A stretch of 64,000 bases of DNA from Hymenobacter psychrotolerans DSM 18569 (GTDB lineage: Bacteria > Bacteroidota > Bacteroidia > Cytophagales > Hymenobacteraceae), in NCBI RefSeq assembly GCF_900142395.1, contig NZ_FRAS01000011.1, forward strand, positions 62,001 through 126,000, written 5' to 3'. The position numbers and the translations under genes are program-made. Of the stretch, positions 15,837 to 24,514 are shown piece after piece (position 1 is the first letter of the stretch; every line of letters starts with the position of its first letter). Below the pieces are notes generated by a model that saw only the letters and a program-made list of their open reading frames with translations, was not told the DNA's origin and made no database searches.

Positions 15837-17186
15837 CTATTTCCTGATTACCCGGATGCTGATGCGGCGGTTGAGGGCGCGGCCTTCGGGCGTGGTATTG
15901 GGAGTGATGAAATACTTGCCGCCGTATCCTTTGGCCTGAATCCGGTTCATATCGACGCCCATACCGGCCATGGCCAGCATGGCGGTTTTGGCCCGTTCCT
16001 CGCTGAGCTGGAAGTTTTTGAGCGGGTTGCCGGTGCTGTCGGTGTAGCCGCCGATTTTCACCACCGAGGCCGGGAAGGTTTTGAGGATGCTGGCCACGTT
16101 GCGCAGCTGCTGAAACGACTCATCGGTGAGCGTGGTAGCGCCCGGATCAAAATACACCCTATCAAAGTTGATCCAGCCCTTGGTGCGGTTCACGGAATCT
16201 ACCTCAATGGCGGGGTCGGCGAGAAAGGTGAAGAGCCGGTTTTCGGTGGAGTTGGCGCCTACTTTCTGCGTAGTCCCATCGCCCAGGCGCAGAATGATGG
16301 GCTGGCCGGTGTCGTAGATGTAGTTGCCGCTGGCCACATCGTAGCGGCCGGGCGCGGGAGTTGCCGGGGCTTTGGCGCCCAGCTCCGAAGTGGCCACCGG
16401 CGCCAGCGAGGCTACTGCGGCGGCAGCACCGGCCGGGCGCGAAGCCGGCCGCTCGTGCCCAAACAAATAGCCCAGTAATACTGCCACCAGCAGCAGCAAG
16501 CCCCATTGCCAGCGCAGCCCGCCGCTGCCAGCCCCGGAAGCAGCCGGCGCGCTGAAGTAGGCTTCGCCGGCCGCTGGCCGCATGCGGGCCGGCACTTCCG
16601 GCATAGGTTCCGGCAGCATAGTGTAGTCTGGGGGAGCGAGCGAAGGGCGAGCCGGTGAATCGTATCCTCCGGCGGCCGGCACCACCTGCCGGGCCGAAAG
16701 CAGCGCCCGCCGCACCGAGTCCTTTTCGCGGACCAGCCAGGCGGCCAGCATAGCCGGTTCGAGGCTGTTTTCCTGGGCATAGTCGCCGGCAATTCCCAGC
16801 AGGGCCGTAGTACTGAGGCTCAGCAACTGGCTGGCCGTAGCTGCCGAAATCCCTGCCTGGGCCGCCCGTTCGGCAATCATGGCTTGGTAGGAGTCGCCGA
16901 TCAGGTCGCGCATGAGGTTGTCGCTGCGCTGCTGCCAGCCATTCTGGCCGGGCAGGGCCAGCGCTTCCAGCACGCTGGCGCCGTAGGCCTCGCGGCTCAG
17001 CTTCCAGAGTACCTCAGGTCCGTACGGCTTTTCGGCGCGCCCGATGAGGGTATGCAGCGCCAGCGGCAGCAGCAGCTCCAGGCCGGCGCTCAGGTCATTT
17101 TCGCTTTCCTGGCCGGATTTGGCCAGGCTGGTCAGCACTTCGTTCGTGAAGGCTGCCCGAGCAGTTTGTAGCAGATTCTGTTCCAT
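15837..17186 (-). CDS. DUF937-OmpA fusion envelope protein
   Basis: A 449-residue protein with an unusual architecture. Residues 1 to about 160 are helical, alanine/leucine-rich and DUF937-like (tandem SLSTTALLGIAGDYAQ-type segments). A Pro/Ala-rich linker follows, then one membrane helix at about 226-245 (WQWGLLLLVAVLLGYLFGHE). After a second linker comes a C-terminal OmpA-like peptidoglycan-binding domain at about 335-449, with VYFDPGATTLT, GGYTDSTGN, LSEERAKT and ALNRRISI. The likely topology is a cytoplasmic N-terminus and a periplasmic OmpA domain anchored to the cell wall. It stands alone, with a terminator upstream that ends the exonuclease gene. Confidence 0.9.
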   Translation of the reverse strand: MEQNLLQTARAAFTNEVLTSLAKSGQESENDLSAGLELLLPLALHTLIGRAEKPYGPEVLWKLSREAYGASVLEALALPGQNGWQQRSDNLMRDLIGDSYQAMIAERAAQAGISAATASQLLSLSTTALLGIAGDYAQENSLEPAMLAAWLVREKDSVRRALLSARQVVPAAGGYDSPARPSLAPPDYTMLPEPMPEVPARMRPAAGEAYFSAPAASGAGSGGLRWQWGLLLLVAVLLGYLFGHERPASRPAGAAAAVASLAPVATSELGAKAPATPAPGRYDVASGNYIYDTGQPIILRLGDGTTQKVGANSTENRLFTFLADPAIEVDSVNRTKGWINFDRVYFDPGATTLTDESFQQLRNVASILKTFPASVVKIGGYTDSTGNPLKNFQLSEERAKTAMLAMAGMGVDMNRIQAKGYGGKYFITPNTTPEGRALNRRISIRVIRK

Positions 17187-17251
17187 GGTCTTGCAGCACT
17201 AAGTTCCAACTTCTCATAAAAGGTACGTTTTTTATTCAAATATTTCAATTA

Positions 17252-17296
17252 TAACACAGAAAAGCCTTCTGCGCGGCAGAAGGCTTTTCTGTGTTA
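17252..17296 (-). terminator. Perfect 21-bp hairpin terminator after the exonuclease gene
   Basis: Arms at 17252-17272 and 17276-17296 are exact complements with a 3-base loop and flanking A/T tracts. It lies between the end of the exonuclease gene and the start of the DUF937-OmpA gene on the same strand. Confidence 0.9.
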
Positions 17297-17317
17297 TTAC
17301 AAATTCAGTCTTCGAGG

Positions 17318-18109
17318 CTAACTGCGGCGCATGAGCACGGTGGCTTCGTCGGCGTACTGCACGGCTTCATCCCCGAATGGCTCGTCGCCGCGGAACTTGA
17401 GCAGCAGGCGGGCGGTGGTGATGATATCCTTCTGGCAGTAGCGCGCAATGCGGGGCAAATCATTTTCCTCGTAGTACACGCGGGCCACGTCTTTGCCCTG
17501 GATATCGTCTTTGGGCGTCGGGATGCCGAACATGGCGGCCAGCAGGCTCAGCGAAGTGAAGGATTTCCGGTCGCCGAACTTCCAGAGCTCCATGGTATCG
17601 AGGTGCGTGATTTCCCAGGGCTTTTTGCCGGCCGTATCGAGGTGGGGCGGCAGTTCGAGGCCGTTGATGAGCATGCGGCGCGACAGATACGGGAAGTCGA
17701 ACTCTTTGCCGTTGTGGCCGCACAGCCGGAAATGCGGCCGGTGGCTGATGACTTCGCTGAACTCCTGCAGCAGCTTTTTCTCATCGTGCCCATAGAAGGA
17801 CTTCACGCTGAAGCGCAGCTCGCCGGTGGGCGCCGTGCGGAAGCGGCCGATGGAAATGCACACGACCCGCCCAAACTCGGCATAGATGCCAGCCTGCTCA
17901 AACAAGGTGGCCGCGTGCAGGGTATCGGGCAGCGGCGCAATATGGTCGTGGTGCGAAATCCAGCCTTTTTCGCGGCGCAGCGCGTGGCATTTGTGTTCCC
18001 ACAGCTCCTTGAGCAGGTCGTGCAGGTCGTCGTGGCAGCCTACGCACGGCACGGTTTCGATATCAAGGACAAATACCTCGTCGAGCTTCAGGTCACGGAG
18101 CAGGCGCAT
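17318..18109 (-). CDS. Predicted 3'-5' exonuclease, PolB-like DEDDy type
   Basis: A 263-residue RNase H-fold exonuclease predicted to degrade nucleic acid 3' ends. The acidic motifs are in order: Exo I VLDIETVP near residue 15, Exo II GHNGKEFDFPYL near 150, and Exo III YCQKD near 225 (Tyr-x3-Asp). This Tyr defines the DEDDy class. The protein lacks polymerase domains, as in the stand-alone PolB-like exonuclease family. ATG 18109 (MRLLRD) is chosen; the frame upstream is arginine-rich and unlike the family. A strong terminator follows at 17252-17296. Confidence 0.87.
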   Translation of the reverse strand: MRLLRDLKLDEVFVLDIETVPCVGCHDDLHDLLKELWEHKCHALRREKGWISHHDHIAPLPDTLHAATLFEQAGIYAEFGRVVCISIGRFRTAPTGELRFSVKSFYGHDEKKLLQEFSEVISHRPHFRLCGHNGKEFDFPYLSRRMLINGLELPPHLDTAGKKPWEITHLDTMELWKFGDRKSFTSLSLLAAMFGIPTPKDDIQGKDVARVYYEENDLPRIARYCQKDIITTARLLLKFRGDEPFGDEAVQYADEATVLMRRS

Positions 18110-18610
18110 AGGCGGAACAGGCGGAAACGGTGTGCAGACACCGAATATAGGCTTTTCCGCTGCGGACGTACCGGTTTCAGAAGAAATTACGCCCGCATGT
18201 GGCCCCGAGCCACCGCCGGAAAGCCGCCGGCAACGGCCGCCCGCCCGACGGTGGTGCCTGCCCAAACCGCTACGGGTTGCAGCACCGCAGCAGAACAGCT
18301 TCCGACTGCGGCGGCCGGGGCACATTCAATCCGGAAGCACTCAGGCCAGGGCTGGGTGCTTTCGGATCCAGAGGCCCAACAAGGAAATCAGCAGCTGCGG
18401 ACGTGGGTGCGGCATAGCAACAGGCATCAGGGTAACCCAACCGGCTCCGGATACCCTCCGCTCACGCAGATTCGCCGGGGCCGTTGGTCAGGCTGAAGGT
18501 GGCACATTCCGGCGCCTCCGTCAATCACATAAGGATGTGAGGACTGAGTGGTGGTAGTTGATGGTTCCGGGCTGGACACTAACAATCAACCATCACCACT
18601 CAACTTCCAG
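18110..18610. other. 501-base gene-free stretch with one decayed inverted repeat
   Basis: No reading frame here has recognisable motifs or good starts, although GC bias leaves several frames open. An imperfect inverted repeat with arms at about 18546-18566 and 18581-18601 (GAGTGGTG...GTTGAT type) lies just after the response-regulator stop. Its GTTGATGGTT-type sequence resembles the element at 27832-27918. Nothing else is evident. Confidence 0.6.
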
Positions 18611-19258
18611 CTACGTCAGGCCCTGGCGGAGGGCTTTGCTGACGGCCTCGGTCATGGAGCGGACGTGCAGCTTCTCGTAGATTTTCTTGATGTGCGAGCG
18701 GACCGTATCGATGCTGATGCCCCGGTCGGCGGCTATCATCTTGTAGCTGTAGCCTTCTACCAGCAACCCCAGAATTTCCTGTTCGCGCGCGCTCAGGTTG
18801 GCCGGCGACTCGTCGGGGGCGCGGCGGGGCACTTTCGGAAACAGCCGCAGCACCTGGCGGGCAATAGCCGGTGTCATGGGCGCGCCGCCGGCCCGCACTT
18901 CGCCAATAGCTTCTATGAGGCGACCCGGCGGGGTTTTCTTGAGCAGATACCCGTCGGCGCCCGCACAAATGGCATCAAAAACCCGGTCGTTTTCCTCGAA
19001 CACGGTCAGCATCACCACCTGGATGCCGGGCACCACAGCCTTGATGCGGCGCAGGCCTTCGATGCCGGTGCAGCCGGGCATGTCGATGTCCATGAGCACC
19101 ACATCGGGGCGCAGCCGCTCCATATCCGCTTCGGCCTGCGTGCAGTTGCCCAGAGCGCCGGCCATCACCAGCCCCGGCGCCCCCGCCAGCAGCTGGCTCA
19201 GGCTGGCGCGCAGGTCGGCATTGTCTTCGTAAATCAGGACGCGGGTAGTAGTTTCCAT
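18611..19258 (-). CDS. NarL/LuxR-family response regulator
   Basis: DNA-binding response regulator of 215 residues. The receiver domain (about 1-120) has the acidic pair Glu11-Asp12, the probable phosphoacceptor Asp57 in VVLMDIDMPG, and the conserved Thr and Lys in VVMLTVFEE and YLLKK. The C-terminal LuxR helix-turn-helix (about 148-210) includes LSAREQEILGLLVEGYSYK and SIDTVRSHIKKIYEKL. It lies 160 bases downstream of the large propeller histidine kinase on the same strand and is its probable partner. Target genes are not apparent. Confidence 0.93.
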   Translation of the reverse strand: METTTRVLIYEDNADLRASLSQLLAGAPGLVMAGALGNCTQAEADMERLRPDVVLMDIDMPGCTGIEGLRRIKAVVPGIQVVMLTVFEENDRVFDAICAGADGYLLKKTPPGRLIEAIGEVRAGGAPMTPAIARQVLRLFPKVPRRAPDESPANLSAREQEILGLLVEGYSYKMIAADRGISIDTVRSHIKKIYEKLHVRSMTEAVSKALRQGLT

Positions 19259-19417
19259 GTGAAAGGACAGTTAGAGCCAATGCCCTGGCTAAGTTACGTG
19301 GCCTGGCGTATCGGCGCGACTGCATAAATATGTGAAAAACAGCTTGGTGCAGAAGCCAACCAGACCAGCTGACAGCTTGGTGTTTTCGCGGCGGAGGCTA
19401 CCAGCTCCATCCTGCTC

Positions 19418-22400
19418 TTAGTCGCTCAGGGGCACTTTCAGGTGCAGCGTAGTACCCTGGCCGGGCGCGGTTTCGATGAGCAGATGGCCGGCCATAGCAG
19501 CGGCCCGGCTCCGCATGTTGGCCAGGCCGTTGCCGCCGCCCTGGGCCGGCTGAATGGGGTCGAAGCCGATACCATCATCCTGCACCGTGAGGTGGAGCAG
19601 GCCCTGCTCGTAGGCGAGCTGAATGCGCGCATGGCGGCACTGGGCGTATTTAGCGAGGTTGTTTATAGCTTCCTTGAACAGCAGAAAAAACTCGCGCCGG
19701 GCGCGCATATTCAGCTTCAGGCCCTGCACTGCCGGCGCAACCTGAAACGAAAACTCGATACCGTGCGCCTCCAGCACCTCCGACGCAAAAGCGCGCATGC
19801 GGGCCGCCACATCGTCCAGCGAGTCGTGGGCGGGGTTGATGGCCCACACGATGTCGTCCATGGCATCCAGCATCCGCCGCGACGACTCGCCGATTTGCTC
19901 GAGCACGGCGGCGGCCTGCTCGGTGCGGTGCTGGCGCTGGTGGTTGCGCGCTATCTGGCTCAGAATGGAGATGCTGCTGAGCGTGGAGCCCATGTCGTCG
20001 TGCAGGTCGCGGGCAATGCTGTGGCGTACCCGCTCCAGGGCCAGCAGCTGGCGTACCCGCACGCGGTAGGCCATAAACAGCAGCCCAAACACCGCCCAGC
20101 TCAGCCCCACCCGAAACCACCACGTGCGGTACCAGGGCGGCGTGACAATAATGCGCAGCGCGGCACCCTGGCGGTTCCAGACCCCGTCGTTGTTGCTGGC
20201 CCGCACCCGAAACGTATACTGGCCGGGGTCGAGGTTGGTGTAGGTGGCTTCGCGGCGGCGGCCGGCTTCTATCCAGCCCTTATCGAAGCCCTCCAGCATG
20301 TAGGCGTAGCGGTTTTTCTCGGCCTGCCGAAGGTTGAGCGCGGCAAATTCCAGCGAGAAGAAGTAGTCCTGCGGGGCCAGTTGCAGCACCCGCCGCTCCG
20401 TGATGGACGTATCCGGCAGCTCTACGGCCCGGTTGAAGCGGCGGAACCCGGTCAGCACAACGGGCGGCGGCACCGGGTTGGTCTGGACTGCTGCCGGCAG
20501 AAAGCTCACCAGCCCCTTGACGCCCCCAAAGTACAGCCGCCCGTCGGCAGCCCGGTGGCTGGCGCCGGCATTAAACTCGTCCTGCAACAGGCCGTTGCGC
20601 TCATCAAACGTATGGAACTGCCCGGTGCGGGGGTTAAACCGGGCCAGCCCTTTGTTCGTGGAAAGCCAGATATTGCTCTGCTGGTCTTCCTGCATGGCAT
20701 ATACCACGTCGTTGGGCAGGCCTTCGGACTCCCGAAACACAGTAAACCGCCCCTTGGCCGGGTCATCGAGCCGGCAAAAGCCTCCGCCTTCGGTGCCCAC
20801 CCAGAGGGTGCCGCGCTGGTCCTGCAAAAGGCACCGCACAAAGTTGCTGCTCAGGCTGCGCGGGTTGCCCCCATCAGCCCGAAACGTAGTGAAGCGGCCC
20901 GTGGCCGGGTCGAAGGAGCAAAGGCCGCCGCCGCCGGTGCCAATCCAGAGGCGGCCCGTGCGGTCTTGCAGCGTTACGCGCACAAAGTTGTTGGACAGGC
21001 TGCCGGCATCGTTCGGTTTGTTGCGGAAGGAAGTGAACCGCTGTGCAGAGGCGTCCAGGCGGTTCAGCCCGCCTTCGGTGCCCACCCAGAGCCGACCGGC
21101 GCGGTCTTGGTAGAGGGAGCGGATAAAGTCGTCGGAGAGGCTGCCGGGCTTGTCGGTGCGGTGGCGGTAGTGCACAAACTCGGTGGCGCCCGGCAGCAGG
21201 CAGTCGAGGCCCTGGCTTTGGGTACCCACCCACAGGCGGCCGTCTTTGCCGAAGCAGAGCGCCCGCACGAAGTCCTGCGCCAGGCTGCCGGGCTGCGCCG
21301 GATTGTGGCGGAACACGCGCCGCTGCCCACTGCCCGGCTCGTAGCACACCAGGCCCTGCTCTTCAGTACCAATCCAGAGCCGGCCCGCACTATCTGACGT
21401 AACGGCCCACACCGGCGTGGGGGCTGCCGCCACGGGTATGCTGCCGAAGGGACGGGGACTAGGGTCGGTGTAGGCGAGGCCGGCTTCAGTGCCCACCCAT
21501 AGCAGGCCGGAAGTGCCCTGAAACAGCGCCTGCACTGTATTATCGGGTAGGCTCAGGGGCTGCCGGGGCTGATGCACAATGCGGCTGAAGGTGCCGGTGG
21601 CGGGCTCGTAGCGGCACAGCCCTTCGCTGGTACCCACCCAGATGGTGCCCTGCTGATCTTCGAGCAGGCTGCGTACGGCACCGGGCGGCAGCTGGCCGGG
21701 GGCAGCGCCGGGCACAAATACGCGGGTAGCGCCATTGGCCGGCGGCAGATACCGCAGCAGGCCCGTTTCCGAGCCTACCCACAGACCGCCTTTGCGGTCG
21801 GGGCACAGTGTGGTGATGGCGCCGGCCGGCGTCAGGCGCGGGTCGGTGAGGAGGAGCCGGCGCGCGGTATCGAGCCGACTGACGGCTCCTTCACCGGTTC
21901 CGACCCAGAGCGTACCGGCCCGGTCCTGGGCCAGAGCCCGCACCGAATTCTGCCGCACGCTGCCGGCTACCTTCGCGGCGTGGCGAAACAGCCGAAAGCG
22001 CCGGCCGGCCGGACTGATTTCGTGCAGGCCATCTTCGGCCCCGGCCCACACCCGCCCCTGCCGGTCGCAGTATACCGCCCGGATAAAATTATTGGTCAGG
22101 CCGCTGGAGTCGCCGGGTTCGGCCCGGTACGTCCGGAACCGGCCGGTGCGTGGGTTGTAGCGCGAAAGGCCACCCGCGGTGCCTACCCATAGCTGCCCGA
22201 CCTGGTCGTGGCACAACGACAGCACGAAGTTGCTGGCCAGACTGCTGGGCCGGCGGGCGTCGCTGCGGAACGTGCGGAAACCGACCCCGTCGTAGCGGCT
22301 CAGGCCATCCTGCGTGCCAACCCACAGGAAGCCTTTTGCGTCCTGCGTGATGCTGTACACGCTGTTTTCCGTTAGCCCATGAGCGTTAGTAAGGGTTTCG

Positions 22401-22495
22401 AAGCGTAGCTCCGCCGCGGATTGTGCGCAGCTGCGCCGGCTCCCAAGCCCTGACAGGGCCATCAGCAGAAACCACAAAGCAACGGAGTGTTTCAT
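19418..22495 (-). CDS. Two-component propeller sensor histidine kinase
   Basis: Membrane sensor kinase of 1025 residues. Order: signal peptide (about 1-25), roughly 14 beta-propeller repeats of the form LWVGTEGGLxRxD (about 30-650) making two periplasmic propellers, a Y_Y_Y domain (about 690-770, ending GQYTFRVRASNNDGVWN), one membrane helix near 795, a HisKA_3 dimerisation region with phosphoacceptor motif ARDLHDDMGSTLSS (about 825), and a C-terminal HATPase (DDGIGFD, GGNGLANMRSRA). There is no receiver or AraC domain, so it is not a hybrid. It pairs with the downstream NarL-type regulator. ATG 22495 is chosen over a TTG three codons earlier. The ligand is unknown; many relatives sense polysaccharide fragments. 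Confidence 0.93.
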   Translation of the reverse strand: MKHSVALWFLLMALSGLGSRRSCAQSAAELRFETLTNAHGLTENSVYSITQDAKGFLWVGTQDGLSRYDGVGFRTFRSDARRPSSLASNFVLSLCHDQVGQLWVGTAGGLSRYNPRTGRFRTYRAEPGDSSGLTNNFIRAVYCDRQGRVWAGAEDGLHEISPAGRRFRLFRHAAKVAGSVRQNSVRALAQDRAGTLWVGTGEGAVSRLDTARRLLLTDPRLTPAGAITTLCPDRKGGLWVGSETGLLRYLPPANGATRVFVPGAAPGQLPPGAVRSLLEDQQGTIWVGTSEGLCRYEPATGTFSRIVHQPRQPLSLPDNTVQALFQGTSGLLWVGTEAGLAYTDPSPRPFGSIPVAAAPTPVWAVTSDSAGRLWIGTEEQGLVCYEPGSGQRRVFRHNPAQPGSLAQDFVRALCFGKDGRLWVGTQSQGLDCLLPGATEFVHYRHRTDKPGSLSDDFIRSLYQDRAGRLWVGTEGGLNRLDASAQRFTSFRNKPNDAGSLSNNFVRVTLQDRTGRLWIGTGGGGLCSFDPATGRFTTFRADGGNPRSLSSNFVRCLLQDQRGTLWVGTEGGGFCRLDDPAKGRFTVFRESEGLPNDVVYAMQEDQQSNIWLSTNKGLARFNPRTGQFHTFDERNGLLQDEFNAGASHRAADGRLYFGGVKGLVSFLPAAVQTNPVPPPVVLTGFRRFNRAVELPDTSITERRVLQLAPQDYFFSLEFAALNLRQAEKNRYAYMLEGFDKGWIEAGRRREATYTNLDPGQYTFRVRASNNDGVWNRQGAALRIIVTPPWYRTWWFRVGLSWAVFGLLFMAYRVRVRQLLALERVRHSIARDLHDDMGSTLSSISILSQIARNHQRQHRTEQAAAVLEQIGESSRRMLDAMDDIVWAINPAHDSLDDVAARMRAFASEVLEAHGIEFSFQVAPAVQGLKLNMRARREFFLLFKEAINNLAKYAQCRHARIQLAYEQGLLHLTVQDDGIGFDPIQPAQGGGNGLANMRSRAAAMAGHLLIETAPGQGTTLHLKVPLSD

Positions 22496-22548
22496 AGCAG
22501 CCAACTCAGACCAGGTGGCTGAATGTACCGAATTACATTAACACAATC

Positions 22549-22561
22549 CTATACTGTATAG
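22549..22561. promoter_or_regulatory. 13-bp palindrome upstream of the propeller kinase
   Basis: CTATACTGTATAG is a perfect odd palindrome located 54 bases upstream of the kinase ATG, in an AT-rich stretch. It could be an operator or part of a promoter; no regulator is assigned. Confidence 0.3.
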
Positions 22562-22643
22562 CATGCCTCCTAAACCGGCCCGTAGGAGGCCACTACCCTG
22601 AACAGCCTGGTTCACTCCCGCCCGTTGCTGCTTCGGCCCTTGC

Positions 22644-23306
22644 TTACTTGGTAGTGGCCGGCATTTCCTTCTTGTACAGCCAGTACGAGTAGCTGTAGGC
22701 CACAACCGCCGTTGCCAGCGCCCCCACTACCAGCACTGTAGTGGCGGCCGCTACCACTCCCAGCAGACCAAGCACAGCACTCAGCACACCCGTAGCGAAG
22801 AACAGCCGGCCGCCTACGCGGTGCACCCGCACCCAGATGCGCGGAAACTCCAGGGCCCACGGCGTTTTGAAGCCCACAAAATAATTGGGCTGCACGGTAG
22901 TAAGGTAGTTGCCGATAAAAGCGAAAAACAGCCCCATGAGCACCGCCAGGCCCTGCCCGGTTTGCTGGCCTGGATGCAGCGCCGCGTACAGACTGTATAT
23001 GGACAGCCCGCTCATCAAGGCGACTACGGCCAGCGTCAGTTTCTGGTAATTGGAATTGCCGGCGTCCAGTTGCCGCTTGGGGTCGAAGCGGGGCAGAAAC
23101 GCCAGCAGCAGGTAGGTGCCTACCGGCAAGCCCAGGCACAGCAGCCACATATGCTGCTTGGCGGTATAGCCGTCGGCCTTTCCGGCAGTATCAAAGTGCG
23201 TAGGAATCTGCGCGGGCAAGGCGTCCCAGGTATACACTAGATAGAAAACGGGAAGTACCAAGGCTAGCAGCGTCAGCAGAGACCAAAGGGAAAAGTTTGT
23301 TTTCAT
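22644..23306 (-). CDS. SdpI-family membrane protein (DUF1648 plus SdpI)
   Basis: A 220-residue membrane protein with about six hydrophobic helices. It has the DUF1648 start (LPAQIPTHFDTAGKADGY, about 30-47) and the SdpI-type C-terminal half (NYFVGFKTPWALEFPRIWVRVHRVGGRLFF, two adjacent stretches, about 145-175). In Bacillus, SdpI protects against the SdpC toxin and sequesters the repressor SdpR. It is the last gene of an SdpR-DUF1648-SdpI operon here. I see no SdpC-like toxin gene nearby, so a role in immunity is inferred only from the family. Confidence 0.87.
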   Translation of the reverse strand: MKTNFSLWSLLTLLALVLPVFYLVYTWDALPAQIPTHFDTAGKADGYTAKQHMWLLCLGLPVGTYLLLAFLPRFDPKRQLDAGNSNYQKLTLAVVALMSGLSIYSLYAALHPGQQTGQGLAVLMGLFFAFIGNYLTTVQPNYFVGFKTPWALEFPRIWVRVHRVGGRLFFATGVLSAVLGLLGVVAAATTVLVVGALATAVVAYSYSYWLYKKEMPATTK

Positions 23307-23320
23307 GGCAGTGAAGTTTA

Positions 23321-23677
23321 TCAGACAAGCTTTATCCCTATTAAGGAAGGGGAGATTACACGGTATAGAACAGCCAGTAGCATCACACTAAGAGCAGTTA
23401 CCAACACAGCTCGAAGCTGGCGCTGACGATGGCTACGCCATAAGTTAAATCCAGTGCGGTGTACTTGCGGTATGAGCGTCAGGACGCAGTACAACACTAG
23501 AGGCAGTGTGGCTACCTCCCGTAGCCGTTGTTGGCTAGCAAATCGATCAGCTTGGCCATTGGTGTAGTGGGTAGGCACCTGAGTGGGAAGCAGGTCGTCG
23601 AGATAATAGCACAACAACAAAGGCAACGCTGCAATTAATACTACTATCACTCCTCCTAAAAGGCGCTGATTTTTCAT
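23321..23677 (-). CDS. DUF1648-domain small membrane protein
   Basis: A 118-residue protein with about three hydrophobic helices. The N-terminal part (LLPTQVPTHYTNGQADRF, about 29-46) matches the equivalent segment of the adjacent SdpI-like protein, so it may be a truncated paralogue of it. Composition is AT-richer than the neighbours. Its start overlaps the end of the upstream SdpR-like gene by 4 bases (ATGA), indicating translational coupling. Function unknown; membership of the sdpRI operon is firm from the overlap. Confidence 0.82.
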   Translation of the reverse strand: MKNQRLLGGVIVVLIAALPLLLCYYLDDLLPTQVPTHYTNGQADRFASQQRLREVATLPLVLYCVLTLIPQVHRTGFNLWRSHRQRQLRAVLVTALSVMLLAVLYRVISPSLIGIKLV

Positions 23678-23931
23678 GACTTTTGAAATTGCAGCAACCA
23701 GCCCAGCAGCTCGTCCATCACGGTCATGTTGAGCGTGTAGGTCACGAACTGGCCCTGCTTGTCACTGCTCACGAGGTCGGCCTGGCGGAGTAAATCCAGG
23801 TGGTGGCTGATGGTGGGCTTCGAGAACTGAAAGTGGTCGGCTATTTCGCCGGCCGTGCGCGGCTGCTCGCGCAGCAGCTCCAGAATGGCACGGCGCGTGG
23901 GGTCGTTGAGGGCTTTGAAGAGGGCGTTCAA
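23674..23931 (-). CDS. ArsR-family autorepressor, SdpR-like
   Basis: An 85-residue winged-helix repressor. The helix-turn-helix occupies about residues 10-65: LNDPTRRAILELL, then TAGEIADHFQFSKPTISHHL, then LVSSDKQGQFVTYTLN. It has no metal-binding cysteine box (ELCVCDL type), so it is unlikely to be a metal sensor. The family relative SdpR represses its own operon until titrated by membrane-bound SdpI. It is the first gene of a three-gene operon, with a palindromic candidate operator just upstream. Confidence 0.9.
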   Translation of the reverse strand: MNALFKALNDPTRRAILELLREQPRTAGEIADHFQFSKPTISHHLDLLRQADLVSSDKQGQFVTYTLNMTVMDELLGWLLQFQKS

Positions 23932-23945
23932 GACTGGTTAGTCAT

Positions 23946-23961
23946 TTAGACAAATATCTAA
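23946..23961 (-). promoter_or_regulatory. Candidate SdpR operator
   Basis: TTAGA-CAAATA-TCTAA is a perfect 5-bp inverted repeat with a 6-base spacer, in an AT-rich stretch 15 bases upstream of the SdpR-like start. Its position and form suit autorepression by an ArsR-type dimer. Binding is inferred. Confidence 0.45.
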
Positions 23962-24040
23962 TTATTATTCATAAAAGCAACATGATTATCAAACCAGTGC
24001 ATATCACTTTGCAGCCTACTGGCTAGCTTTTTGGCACCCG

Positions 24041-24502
24041 CTATAGGGTCGAATCATATACACGGACGTACTCATGCAACCAGGACTCCAGAACCGACAG
24101 TTCGACGTCAAGTTGGCCTAACGGTATTTCCTCCAGCTCCCTTTCCGTAACTCTATCTGCTAGTATGAGGTGTGGGGAGGGAGTGCGCATACCACGCATC
24201 TGTATGGTAGCACGTACGTGGGCCCAGGACCTATTCCCTAGCGTCGGCGTCCAAAGCTCCTCAGGACTGAGCTTCAGTTGCGGCCCAGAAGCAGATAGAA
24301 ACACCACAGACATCAGCACCAAGACAAAGCCCAGCCCTATCAGGCCAACAATCCAGCCTATCGTGTGTAAAGTCGCGTCATACGGCAGCCTGGTAAACGC
24401 TATACCAACCCCGGCGCATATTAGCACCAGCCCTAGCACAAGCCTGCCGTATGCATTACTCCGTGAGTAGTGATACACCAAATGCCAGGCGTTAGTATCC
24501 AT
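24041..24502 (-). CDS. Hypothetical two-helix membrane protein
   Basis: A 153-residue protein. Two hydrophobic helices lie at about residues 18-37 and 46-70 (YGRLVLGLVLICAGVGIAF; IGWIVGLIGLGFVLVLMSVV). A soluble C-terminal domain of about 80 residues follows, containing LKLSPEELWTPTLG and an acidic tail. The arrangement resembles small PH-like-domain membrane proteins in which two helices precede a beta domain, but I cannot assign a family. It stands alone between the sdpR-like operon and aspS, and is somewhat AT-rich. Confidence 0.7.
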   Translation of the reverse strand: MDTNAWHLVYHYSRSNAYGRLVLGLVLICAGVGIAFTRLPYDATLHTIGWIVGLIGLGFVLVLMSVVFLSASGPQLKLSPEELWTPTLGNRSWAHVRATIQMRGMRTPSPHLILADRVTERELEEIPLGQLDVELSVLESWLHEYVRVYDSTL

Positions 24503-24514
24503 AGAATAGAAGTA

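Noticed and set aside
19442..21397. 651-codon + strand frame opposite the sensor kinase
   Set aside because: Antisense to a motif-rich histidine kinase and has no motifs of its own.
24045..24065. GGGTCGAATC stretch resembling a tRNA T-arm
   Set aside because: It lies inside or at the end of a coding frame and no acceptor or anticodon stem can be formed around it.
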